From contig BSBM01000152.1 in NCBI GenBank assembly GCA_027924585.1, positions 1,007,001 through 1,071,000 of the forward strand: 64,000 nucleotides of DNA, in the 5' to 3' direction. The stretch is from Larix kaempferi (taxonomy: Eukaryota; Streptophyta; Pinopsida; Pinales; Pinaceae). The position numbers were made by a program, and so were the translations under genes. Shown here piece after piece: positions 21,801-32,471 of this stretch. The notes below the pieces were generated by a model, which was given only the letters and a program-made list of their open reading frames with translations, ran no database searches and was not told where the DNA came from. Numbering within the stretch: the first letter of the stretch is position 1; each line of letters opens with the position of its first letter.

Positions 21801-22136
21801 TGAAGGTGGAAATCCCACTAGGTCAGCAAATACACCTCCATATCTATCCAAAATTTTTTGTAGATCCAAAGGAGTAGTTGAGACTATTGATGGGTGAATC
21901 TGAATGGAATGGAGTTGAGCGATAACACCATGTGAATTTTTATTAAGGATATTTTCTATGCGATGTGAATTGATGATGCAGAGAGACCCTGGTTGTAATC
22001 TCTTCAATGTGTGTTTTTTCCCATTGAATGAAAACTTCATCCAAAGTTCAACAAAATCCCATAAGATGGGGCCAAGTGTGCGTAACCATTGAGCACCCAA
22101 AAATATATCACATCCTACTAAGGCCAAGGAAAACAT
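21726..22136 (-). pseudogene. Fused protease tail / pre-RT / RNase H, RT deleted
   Basis: 136 codons on the minus strand. The first part is the protease C terminus (GCDIFLGAQWLRTLGPILWD) and the pre-RT segment with RYGGVFADLVGFPPSR, which normally precedes the RT fingers. The very next residues, ALSSKNLAASTYEKEMMAI, belong to the second half of RNase H. The frame stays open across the junction near 21785-21790. The whole RT catalytic domain and the start of RNase H are missing. Confidence 0.85.
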
Positions 22137-22151
22137 GTTAGAGCACAGGTT

Positions 22152-22358
22152 CTAATATCCCATAGATATACACACATTGCTACACTTCCCCTTGCAAGGT
22201 AAGGTTCCCCCATTGGCAACCATGACTTCAAAGTTGGAGAAAGGATGGATAAAACAATCATCCTGTTTGGCGATCCGAGGGTCAATGAAGTTATGAATGC
22301 TACCAGAATCAATGAGTAATGTAAGAGGGAGCTTATTGAAGTAACCCCTTACCCACAT
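22152..22358 (-). pseudogene. Aspartic protease N-terminal part, chromovirus
   Basis: 68 codons on the minus strand with LTLLIDSGSIHNFIDPRIAK: the active-site DSGS in a good family context. A frameshift separates it from the remainder of the protease in 21726-22136. Cleavage of the polyprotein is its family role. Confidence 0.8.
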
Positions 22359-22436
22359 TGTTTGTGGGGTGGTGACTCCGGCTAAAGTATGGAAAGATAT
22401 CTCTGGGTGGTCATCCTGAGGCGGAGGGTCAATTGG

Positions 22437-23375
22437 CTACTGCCGAATGTCGACCTGATCATCTATTGTATCTGGAGCTTCTTCACCAAGTGATTCAGAG
22501 GAAGGCAGAGAATCCACATCCAAGAGATAGAGATTTTTCTCAACACATCTATGTCCCCGAGTGAGTTTCTCATCACAATTATAACAAAGCTCTTTTTCTT
22601 TACATGCCTGCATCTCTGCTTCAGACAAATGCTTGATAGGAGTTGGTCGAGGAGATGGCGTGATGGGAGGTTTTTGGGAGGCCATATTTTTGAATGGAAC
22701 AAAAGTGGATTTGGAGTGTTGTTGGGCTGTGATATTGTCCTCTTCCAACTTAGCCAACCCTAGGGCTGCCATCATTGAGTTGGGACAGAACATTTTAACC
22801 TCTGGTTGGATTGCATCCTTGAGACCACTGATAAAACAACTGTAGTGGAATTCATCAGACAATCCTTTTGTGTGATTGGCCAGTTTCTCAAATTTTGTGT
22901 GATACTCTCTCACAGTGCCAATTTGACGAATTTTAGTGAGTGCTCCTGTGAAGTCATCAAAAGCACTAGGACCAAATCGTTGCAAAAGGAGTTGGCAAAA
23001 ATCTGTCCATTTTGGCTCTTCATGAGCCTTGGTGTACCAACGGTACCATTGAAGGGCTTCATGTTCCAAATGAAAGGATGCAAATGGAACTTTGTTGACA
23101 TCAAAAGTATGATGCAGACTGAAATATTGTTCTTCCTGGTATATCCATCCAGTCAGATCATTACCATTGAAGCGAGGAAAATCAAGCTTCGGCCCACAAA
23201 AATTGATGGAAGAAGAGAACCCAGTGTTTGTAGAAGATTCTCGTTGTCGTTTATTGTTCATGGATGAATGCTGAATATGGAGGTTGAGATATTTTTCATC
23301 TATATCTTGGAGTTTGGTTTTGAGGGCTGCAAGTTCTTCCTCCATGATTTTTGCTCCTGCGGGGGTGACAACCAT
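22437..23375 (-). CDS. Gag, chromovirus
   Basis: 312 codons on the minus strand, open throughout. There is an N-terminal coiled coil (EEELAALKTKLQDIDEKYLN). The gag core follows: LDFPRFNGNDLTGWIYQ, ALQWYRWYTKAHEEPKWTDF, QRFGPSAFDDFTGALTKIRQ, GTVREYHTKFEKLAN. Then comes the helix ending ALGLAKLEED, and the zinc knuckle LCYNCDEKLTRGHRC typical of chromovirus gag. The Met lies about 860 bases inside the PBS. A possible earlier start in another frame (23300-23644) is weaker. This is the only intact gene of the element. Confidence 0.85.
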   Translation of the reverse strand: MVVTPAGAKIMEEELAALKTKLQDIDEKYLNLHIQHSSMNNKRQRESSTNTGFSSSINFCGPKLDFPRFNGNDLTGWIYQEEQYFSLHHTFDVNKVPFASFHLEHEALQWYRWYTKAHEEPKWTDFCQLLLQRFGPSAFDDFTGALTKIRQIGTVREYHTKFEKLANHTKGLSDEFHYSCFISGLKDAIQPEVKMFCPNSMMAALGLAKLEEDNITAQQHSKSTFVPFKNMASQKPPITPSPRPTPIKHLSEAEMQACKEKELCYNCDEKLTRGHRCVEKNLYLLDVDSLPSSESLGEEAPDTIDDQVDIRQ

Positions 23376-23644
23376 AACAAAGATATATTTCTTTTTTGGT
23401 GAATGGGTAGAAAAACAAAAACAAAAGCTTCTTTAGTAAAGGAAAATTTGGATTTGGGAAAAACTCTGATCGGTAATTGGGTTTTGACTAGGTTTTGGAC
23501 ACTTTCTGATGTCGATCGGGAAGCAAAAAATGGGGATTTCACAAGCGGGTTGAAAGAATGATAAATTTTTTCAAATACGGACAAAGAAGCAGAAATAGGA
23601 ATGAACATTGTGGCAAAATTTGAAGGCGATTGGGTGAAAATCAA

Positions 23645-24217
23645 AGAAGTGATGGCAAACCCTAAAAATAGACAGATGTAGGATTTATGGCTTCGGGAAG
23701 TGGAATTTCGGATAGGGTTCTCAGGAATGAAAGATGTAGAATGGGAGGGCAGGGGTGTCAGTGATCTGCAACAGTTCTGGACAGATGTAATCTATGATTT
23801 ATCTACTGGCAATAGATATGGACCCCAGGTATGTGCATCTTCCTAAAGGTTCAGGGGATTCACTTGGCCACCAATGTTGTCTAACGACTTGTGTATTGGG
23901 TTAGTATCCCTCACTCGACGGATCAAGTAAAACTGATAACCACTTTTCCACAAACGACAGCTCTTGGCTTACCTCACGAGTGGGAACTAGTTAATCAGGT
24001 AGGGGTCATTACCCTTTTTGCTGGTAGGTCCTCTCAATGGGCCAGCTACTTTGGGTTCCTGTGGTACTCCTCACAATGAGTTTTAGGGCTATGCCCAAGT
24101 ACTTCCCATAGTTAAGCGAATAGGGATTAATCTAGGATCCGAACCTGCAACTGAAAGGAACAATATATATGCGAAAAAAAAATTGGCAGAAATTCCACCC
24201 AATGAGCCCAAGAAAGT
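23645..24217 (-). other. Chromovirus 5' leader
   Basis: Untranslated region between PBS and gag. From about 23865 to the PBS it is shared with the fragment at 9667-10013, proving the two belong to one family. No conserved ORF. Confidence 0.7.
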
Positions 24218-24229
24218 GTTCTGATACCA
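24218..24229 (-). other. Chromovirus primer-binding site
   Basis: Minus strand TGGTATCAGAAC, one change from the initiator-tRNA-Met site, two bases inside the LTR. Confidence 0.88.
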
Positions 24230-24231
24230 GA

Positions 24232-24581
24232 TGTGAGGAACCTCCAACAATTAATTAATGAAAATGCATGATATATCAGAAATAACAGAACATAGAATAG
24301 ATTTATTGATCGTGGACCACTTCGAGGGGGAAAACTCCTTTGAGCAATCTCAATACAAATAACTTTTGGATGCCTTCATTGGCCTCAACATGTACTTATA
24401 TACTAAGTCTATGTGCCAATACTATGGATCAATACCATGGAACATATAATACTATGGGATAATACAAACTATGGATCAATACCATGGAACATATAATACT
24501 ATGAGACAAATTACAAAGCATATGCGTCCAACAACAATATACTAACAAAGTAAAGAGAAGGGTTGACATGGGTTCCTAACA
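24232..24581 (-). repeat. Chromovirus 5' LTR
   Basis: 350 bp, TGTGAGGAACC...GGTTCCTAACA. A TATATAAG box on the minus strand at about 24395-24402 would drive transcription into gag. Confidence 0.92.
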
Positions 24582-25023
24582 TTTTTTCCTCCCTTACCAT
24601 GCTCCAAATGCCTTTTTTTTATAGTATTGGGAAATGGGATGTCAAGTTTCACCTTTCAATGTGGGATTATCCCTTTTCTTTATTTTTGATTCTTTTTACC
24701 CAAAAAACCACTTTCCATAGTATTTTTAGGCTTTTGTCATAATATCAGCATTCTCAAGTACAATTAATGCAATTTTATGCACTTCTTTTCACGGTTGACC
24801 GGTGGATACTAGATTTGAACCTTCAATTGAGTAGTTCAATCATTGAACCATGTCTCTTTAGGATCCTTCTTTATTCACTCAATACTTTTGATCATGGAAG
24901 TAGTGATTATATAAGAGAGGAATGTCATCTTATGTACTTGTATTTTGTCTTCATGTTGCAGGCACATAGTAAAGTGTGCTTCTACCTTTCACTTTTTTAA
25001 GGGTGTTAATTTGATTGTTAACA
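24582..25023 (-). repeat. 5' LTR of Tat-like copy 1, outer fragment
   Basis: Continues the match to the left LTR (about 11979-12416) after the chromovirus, ending TGTTAACA at 25023. Confidence 0.65.
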
Positions 25024-26631
25024 AGCTCGTTTTCAGAAGGTTCCATACTACTGCTTGCGATGTCGAGATAAGCAAAATTCTAGGTGTCAGTCCATGTTCA
25101 ATTCCTCGCTCTGATGATGAATAGATGGTTAGGCCCCCGGGCTAGTTTTGGTGTTTCTTGTTTGTATTTGATTTGGAATGCTTCGACCATAACCCTCATC
25201 CTGTGGGGGAACTACTGTCAACTTTCTCTCTTTGCAGTACTTTGAATTATCAAGTCACAAATACAATAATAGCTCTAGGCTTTTAATGTTCAGGTTTTTG
25301 GGGTCCTGCATGGCAACTCTGCACTCTGACACTTGAACAACTTGGTTATGTACAATTGTCTCTTTTTAAAATGATTATTTTATATAAAATATATAAATTA
25401 TATTTTATATTAATAAAAAGTATACTTAAATTAAAAAACTAAGTATTTGGAAATAAACTTAGATAAACTAATATAAACTTATATGGATTAATAAATAATC
25501 TATTTTAAATATAATAGCAAAACGTTGTATTAGGAAGTATCTTTTGCCTCCGAACTCTAAATCTATGAAGTCTTTTTCTAAATGTATAGAAAGTATCTTT
25601 TTCCTCCAACTCTAAATCAATTAGGTCTTTTAATATGTGGATGATTAGGTTAAGTAAAGTTGCTATTATAAAATCTCATATAAATTTAGTGTGTTCAAAG
25701 TGTTTATATAGTTGGTTATTTAATAGGGTATTTTTAAATGCTAGATTGGTAAAGAATGGCTTCATTGATGACAAGTGTTTTTATGAATGTTAGTGTGTAT
25801 TATTTTTATTAATGTTTTGTTGGCACCTCAACAACTTTTCTTAATTTTGCAAATAAAGGGGTCTTGTATAATTTTGTAAATACTTACCTTTTGGTTTTCT
25901 TTTATTTTGCTTGTATTGATTTGATAGTTGATTTCATGGATTCCCATTTTTGGCTCTTCACTGCTTGTCCTCTTGACTCTTTATAGCTTGTTTATTGGCT
26001 TAGTTTTCATTTCATGATGATGGTATGATTTGGGTGATCTTTGTCGTTTCAATCTTTTGGGTTCCTAGATGTTTAAGATGCTTGCATGGTTTCATTAACA
26101 TTGACAACATTTCTTTTGGTTTGCAAAAAAGAAATTGATCAATAGGTGTTTTCAATGGTCTCTCAAAATTTCAGTTATCTTTACGGATCAAAATAACTTA
26201 AAAGATTATATTTCAAAAATTCGAGATAAACTGATTTCAAATGTATCCATTTTTATCAAGCCTTTATTTCAATTATTTTGTTTTGTTTAAAAACAAATTT
26301 GATCAACTTATAATTTTGGTTACATCAATATTATTTTATTAAAATAATCTTTATCGTACATTGTCTTTACGAAAAGCCTAATTAAAAAAAAAAAAAAAAG
26401 TACTTTTGCAACTTATTATTATTATTATTCTCACTAGAAGTTCATTAAAGTCTTTTGTCTTTAGTTTATCACTATGTATTCATTACCAAAACTTTATCAT
26501 ATTAAAAGGTGATAAGCTATAAATTTTACCCATTGTATATTGAAAACCTTCGGCCATGTTTCAAACATAAGTCATAAAGCATTTAGTTCATGTAGGATAT
26601 CATTGGTTACTTTTATATCAAATCATGACTT

Positions 26632-26728
26632 GTTAAGGCTATTTATATGGTCCTTTTCTCTTATTACACTTTGGATCGATGTTAAGGCTATTTATATGGT
26701 CCTTTTCTCTTATTACACTTTGGATCGA
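26632..26728. repeat. 49-bp tandem duplication
   Basis: GTTAAGGCTATTTATATGGT and the following 29 bases occur twice head to tail, nearly identical, so this is a recent duplication. Confidence 0.9.
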
Positions 26729-28508
26729 AAGGAAGAATATATTTAAATGTAAAACCATTTTGAATTCATGTATAATCCTAACGTGTGACGAGAAGGAGAG
26801 CTACTCTTTCACATTAGCTATTGTCAATTACAAAGAACCTTGTCTTAAATGCATAAAAGGTAATGACATAAGTTTGAGTTTTCATGTCTTGAATAAACTA
26901 TGCCTTTATTTTTATCCATGGTTACAAAAGTCATGCTTGGTTTCAATATTAGATTTAAAAAATCTTGGATAAAGCTTATGTTATTTTCCCACAAAAGTTT
27001 GCAATTGCTATTATGATCTTTGTTTACAATGGACAGGTGTATTAAAATGTCATTTTATTTCTCACCATGAATTATTCTGACTATTGCAAATTCCATAAAG
27101 AATGCCGAATGAAAGAGTGTTTGTTCCCTCATGTATATTTTACTTTTTGTTTCTCTTTATGGATAAATTGATTGACTTTTGCAGGTTTTAACGAGAGATG
27201 ACATGTAAAGTGATGTTAATATATTTTCAAAGCAGCGCATCGCCATACTTAACCACCGAAAATCAATTACTTAATGATAAATACAACACATTGCATGCTA
27301 TGATATTTGAGCTCTCGTATCTTATGAAAAGAGGAACCACCGCCATGTAGAGAGAACAAGGACTATTCTCATGCATAAATTCAACAGCTAATTCAGAGGT
27401 TGTTGAGGAGAAAATGCAGGAGGTGTCATTAGGGAACCCGTTAATGGCCATCGGATTACTTCACCAACTCATTAAATGTATCAAAGGTGAAATGAAAAGA
27501 AGAAGATCACGCGCAGTTAGTTGTAAAGGACGTGTCAACACAAACACACAATATGCCAGATTGTTGTGAAAGTTTCACCGGTCCGCCAAGACACCACGCC
27601 AAGCCTGCACACAAACATTTAAGGAGGTGATAACTTAAAATCCGAAACTATGAATGGCTGAGATCACTGAAGGAGATTACATCGGGATCAGTTCACTAGC
27701 TGTTAAAATAATTAGACTAGAGTGTACGCAGTTCAAGCTCACCTAAACACCAGGCTTCCATGTTATTAATTGACGAAAGGAAAACACAGTTGGTTGTTCT
27801 ACCGATCCGCAGAAAAAGTGAGAACGTGGATGCCAACACTTTCCTTGTACACATTTCTTGTGAATGCCTTAATGCACCAGCTACCACAATCATGCATAAT
27901 TCACACAACTAGATCTAATTGATAATATTATTAAAGAGCTCTAGTCTATTGCGGATCAGTTCAACCATTCACCGAGATCTCTGCAAGTGGTTCGCCATGT
28001 GTACTTCATTGCATTACGATAGAGAGGGAATATAGTTACAACAGAGATTACAATGATCGCCTCCATGTTCGTTATAGCAATATTTTTACTATTGCGGTTG
28101 TGAAGTTATAAAAACAAACTTTGCAATTACCGGAGCGGAAGCACAGTAAAATCATGGCAAGCAGGTTTATTACTACCAGCTCATTACAGTGATACGATCA
28201 CGATTACTTCGAGATAGAAAAATATTTGGTCAATCAGTGAAGTAAAAGGGAAAATTCCTTTTACCTTTATATTTTTCAGATAAATCGTTTATTGATTTGT
28301 TGTATTTGCGAATTTGTTTTTATCTTCTCCGGATGAATACGTTTTCGCACAGGGTAATATGTTTTATATTGTATGTGCAGGTGTAATATCGCGCAAGACT
28401 TGGTGGAAGGCAAAAGGAGTTTTATAATGGATGCAGGCTTGTAGATAACGATGTATTGAAATCAGAGCACGTGAAGATTGAAGAAAGTCCGGATGTTGTT
28501 GCTGCTTG

Positions 28509-28556
28509 CACCAATCATACTTGACACCAATCATACTTGACACCAATCATACTTGA
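28509..28556. repeat. 16-bp triplication
   Basis: CACCAATCATACTTGA three times in a row without mismatch. Confidence 0.9.
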
Positions 28557-29597
28557 GATAACAGATGTATGCTTTACGAAAGAGCTGGAATGAATAAAAG
28601 CTTTGCAACGCGTAAGATGGAGGGCGTTTTCTCCAAATTTATTTCAGCAATTTCAAGGCACCCTGTTGCCTATAAGACAGAAGCAATTCAATTGTAGAAA
28701 TGGGGGGAGCTCTCGGCAGAATAAGTGAAACTTTGTTTTCATTTTTTTGTTTTCTATTTTGTAAAATTTCTGTTTGCAGAGTGGAGGAGACATTACCACA
28801 GAGAAGGGGATCGCTGCAGAATAGAGAGACTGTGTTTTTCTTTGTTCTGTTCTGCTGTTTCGATTGATAGAGTTTTGAAAGAAAACTTGTTGAAATATTA
28901 TATAATTTCTAGTTTGATTGTTCTACTGGAGTTTTGTCTTAGTGGATGATTATGACAGAATTTTTCAAACTGGTATCCCTGTGTTGCTACCATTTTTTGA
29001 AACTTTAATACATATTTCGATATATTATTTCCTCGTTTCATATTTATACAATTGTAATGTGATTATAAGTGTATAAATTATCTGAAAGTTTCTCTATCTA
29101 CTCAAAATTTCTCAAACAGTCATTAGATTAAAACCAAAAACAAGAACAAAACATGAGACTTTCTTTAGGAAAGCACATTAGGTTAGATTAAATTTAGAAA
29201 TTTACTTTAGGATTCATTTTAAAAACAGTAGATTAATTTGGGTTACATTTTTGTTGAATTTTATAATTCTCATTAAGAGAATAAACTCAACTGATAGTAG
29301 GACCATAACCTATGAGGTATTGCCATCCCAAACACATCGAGAATTGCTCTAAGCCACTTGTGTGGCCTTTATCTCCTTAAGTTAGCCAAGTTCAAAAAAT
29401 CCGACCAACATGTTTCAAGATTTTATGATAGTTCATAATATCTTAAATAAATAATAATTTATTTAACATCACAACAAATCAAATTTTAAATGCATCTTCT
29501 GGGATAATAAAATCACAACCTCTTATGATGACAACTAAATGTCATGCTTCTTTGTTGATGGAATATGAGAGACTAGTTTTCACTTACCTATAAGCAT

Positions 29598-29808
29598 CTA
29601 TCTTTGTTCATATTCTCTACGTCATTAAGTATTTTTAGGGCCTATTTAAACCTGCACCTAAAATAATGACCCTCCTTCACAATGATTTTAACATTGTAGG
29701 CCTCTATCTTTGTTCCTATTCTCTACATCCTTTACTGTTTTTAGGGCCTCTTTAAACCTACACCTGAAATAATGATCCTCTTTCACAATGATTTTAACAT
29801 CCTCTAAA
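29598..29808. repeat. 106-bp tandem duplication
   Basis: Two diverged copies starting CTATCTTTGTTC at 29598 and 29704, each ending CACAATGATTTTAACAT. Confidence 0.85.
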
Positions 29809-30293
29809 AAAAATTTGGTGCTTTGTTTTGATTGACTGCTTAGCTACAATTGAGATGCAAATGCACTCACTTTATATATATATACTATGTAGCTTCCTCT
29901 TAATATGGATGGATCGTCTTATTTCTCCTATATGATATCTAGCACGGGAACAAGAAACATTGTAGATTCCATTATATTGATGAGGATATATAGAATCTTT
30001 AATGGATTTCATTAATTACCTTATGGTATAAGAAGGCTTGGATGAATTTTTTACCTACTTCTTTTTTAAAATTTACACAATCTTATATGTGAGACCTTGA
30101 ATTTATGGTAAGAAATCTGTAGGGCCCTCTGATAGGATGTTTTAGTCCCTAAACCGATTTCCCCAAGTGGCCCTATAGATAGTCTTTTTAACATTGTGAT
30201 CTTTTTAAAGACCTTCAACATATGGTATTTTTCTTCATGAGTGTGATCTTCATCCAAAAACCTAAAATCTCTAGTAGCTAAGGTGTTGACGAC

Positions 30294-31372
30294 ACCCAAA
30301 TTTTGAATAGGGTAGCAATGCAAGTTCACTGCAATTATCCTCCCATACGGGTTTTATTCAAAAAATATTGATTAGAAAAGGTATCATTAATTACTTTATT
30401 AACCAACTGTTTGAGGATTATTCTACAGATGCAGACAAAGGTGGAATTACCTAGTCCAAATGGTTTGGATCTAGAACAAAAAGGAATAACACACACAACT
30501 TTCCCTAAATTCTTTATAATGAAAGATGCAAATAGAAGAAGTTTGACATGTATAGTTTGAATATTGGACTCGCTTTAGCTCTCAGTTGCACAGTTCCACA
30601 CAAGATCCAAGTAGGATACTTGCAAAATAATACAACATAATTGCAACCTACAAGAACTTATGTAAACAACCAAGGAGGAAAACAACAATATCAATGACAA
30701 ATAATTGTGGGAAAGAAAATGTATTGTTGTATTATTAAATGAAAAGAGAGAAAAGTTACAACAAAGTTCCTTGGCGTTGCAATATTCCACTCGAAGATCC
30801 TTTTCCTTAATTCCGTCACTTTAATCCAAGAGGATAATCACCAATGGTTCAAATATCTGGCACAATTACTCCAACATTTGGCTATCATAGACTCCTCCCC
30901 CTCACCCATGGGCATAAGCTTGCTTTTATAGGGAAAAGAGGATAAGGGGGAGATGAGAGATAAGAGGAGAATGGTAGGGTGAGATCCCAAAATGTTAGGG
31001 GTCCGACTGAGATCCACCCTAATAGGGGGGGGGATAACCATCCATTAGGGATTCTATCTAGAAGCTCGTCGAAGCTTCTCTTTTTCCATTATAGCGAACA
31101 TTGTCGCACCCTGATCACTAGCACATTGCGAGATATTGGAGTGTCGTAGTTTGCATAATAGATAAGCTGTGAAAATGTCACATGTTTCTCAAGAGAAACC
31201 TGCTACAAGGGAAAGTGTTGCAAATTTTCCTCCAGCAACCTGTGACATTGTTGTGAAACAAGTTGTTTGAAGGGAAAACTTTCAAGGTTCTCATCTTCCT
31301 AACAATTTTGATCAATATGACTTTAGGGATTATATCAGGGTACAAAGTTCATGACGAAATTTTCGTGTAACA
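30294..31372 (-). repeat. Candidate 3' LTR of Tat-like copy 3
   Basis: Proposed from its ends: TGTTGACG at 30294 and CGTGTAACA at 31372. The inner junction TGTAACA/GATTTCCCACCAATGTG closely parallels copy 1 (TGTTAATA/GATGCCCCCTAATGTG). On the minus strand TATAAAAGC lies at about 30922-30930, a good TATA box in the right orientation. The partner LTR is outside the window, so the left end is a guess. Confidence 0.45.
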
Positions 31373-32471
31373 GATTTCCCACCAATGTGCGAAACTAGAT
31401 TGAAAGGATAGTTGAAACACTTTGTCAGATGACAATCAAGGCAAAGAACCATTGGTTATAAACCTGTCAACAAATAACAAGTACCTTATGCAGTACAATA
31501 ATTTTAATCTCTGAAACATACATGTCTCATAGCATGGTTTCCGACCAATACATTACAAATCCATGATAGTACTGATTCAAGATACGACTACCAACATACA
31601 TTGTGGATCTGCACCTAACAATGACTGAAGACATATCATGGATATTAGAGTACAAACGTAGATCCACGATACAATAATAACACATCCATGACCAATACAA
31701 GAGTGGATTTGCGTGACAGTACATAAGTGAGGTCACCAAAACGATCTCCATGTGGGAACCTACTAAAAAAATATCCATTGCAACCTGGGTAAAGTACATA
31801 ATAATAGTCTCTAGGGTCTTCAGTATGAACCCGAAATGATATGATTCTAGCCATGTGAGTAAACGAGTTGGTGTCAAACATGGTATAAACTGCTTGATTA
31901 TTGGTTAATGATGTAAACCGTTAACAAGTGCGAAGGAAATCACCAATGATGACAATGACTCTCAAGGTATCCTAGTACATTCCAACAAATGTGAATGGAG
32001 TATTTGAAGTCGAACACCAATGGAATCATTCGATCAGAGGTCACTGAGGTGAACCTACCATCAAAAGTGACTAAACCTGCCATTGAGGCATGCAAGCTCC
32101 AAGGTACTAACTGGTTGCTAAGTCTAATTCCTGGATAAGGTGCTGTTGTCGACAGGAACAAACTCATTGAACGAGGGAAATGATGTATCCCACATCATCG
32201 ACACAAAATCGAATCAGGAAAGTGATGTGAACTGGTATATCATATGAGTAAGAACTGACACAAAGGGTATACTGGTAAGTAATACTGCAGAGGTTTCTTC
32301 ATGCATGACCGACACGAAAGAAGGCTTAATTCCTGCAAATGGTTGACTATGGAAAAATACTTCCCTTGAACACTTACTGACATAATAAGTGATTTGGAAG
32401 AAGTGACTCAATGCGACAGAGACATGGACATAATGCAACATATGAATTTAGCATTTTTCATATGAACCAAA
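31373..32471 (-). other. 3' region of Tat-like copy 3 (left part)
   Basis: Starts with a purine-rich tract on the minus strand (31373-31386, GGTGGGAAATC) next to the candidate LTR. About 31780-32466 is similar to 12800-13480 in copy 1, with broken minus-strand ORFs (31940-32167, 32214-32441) of unknown function. It is interrupted at 32471 by the tandem array; the first five bases of the target duplication are CCAAA at 32467-32471. Confidence 0.55.

Larger units (their letters stand above)
19735..24581 (-). mobile_element. Chromovirus (Ty3/gypsy) with internal RT deletion
   Basis: Bounded by two 350-bp LTRs with PBS and PPT in the right places, and containing gag, protease, a fused pre-RT/RNase H, integrase and a chromodomain on the minus strand. 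It sits inside the right LTR of Tat-like copy 1: TTTTG precedes it and TTTTT follows, most likely a 5-bp TSD with one change. The flanks join to the sequence seen uninterrupted near 11960-11990. The LTRs differ by roughly 10% by hand count, so it is not young. RT is missing, making it non-autonomous. Confidence 0.9.
11890..25023 (-). mobile_element. Tat-like Ty3/gypsy element, copy 1, decayed, with nested chromovirus
   Basis: On the minus strand the order is gag C terminus, protease, linker, RT, RNase H, integrase, a second plant-type RNase H, then a long 3' region. Similar repeats of about 530 bp flank it: 11890-12416 on the left, and on the right 19625-19734 joined to 24582-25023, the latter split by the chromovirus. 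The 5' leader, PBS and N-terminal gag are absent, since the right LTR runs straight into gag sequence at about 19625-19640. All ORFs carry stops or frameshifts. The LTR outer boundaries are approximate and I found no clear TSD. Confidence 0.65.
25024..30293. other. Apparently low-copy spacer, no recognisable gene
   Basis: The only long stretch not repeated elsewhere in the window. About 25380-26560 is very AT-rich with a poly(A) run near 26384-26399 and ATT repeats near 26416. About 27200-28720 is less AT-rich but has no ORF above about 75 codons with a recognisable motif. A minus-strand ORF at 30066-30329 (87 codons) is unassigned. There is no tRNA, rRNA or known small-RNA structure that I can recognise. 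It may be the ancestral flank into which both Tat-like elements inserted. Confidence 0.45.

Noticed and set aside
11880-25028. Target duplication AGCTT/AGCTC for Tat-like copy 1
   Set aside because: Only 4 of 5 bases match and the left LTR end is not defined well enough to trust it.
30289-30293. TAAGG as target duplication of Tat-like copy 3
   Set aside because: The other flank lies beyond the window, so it cannot be tested.
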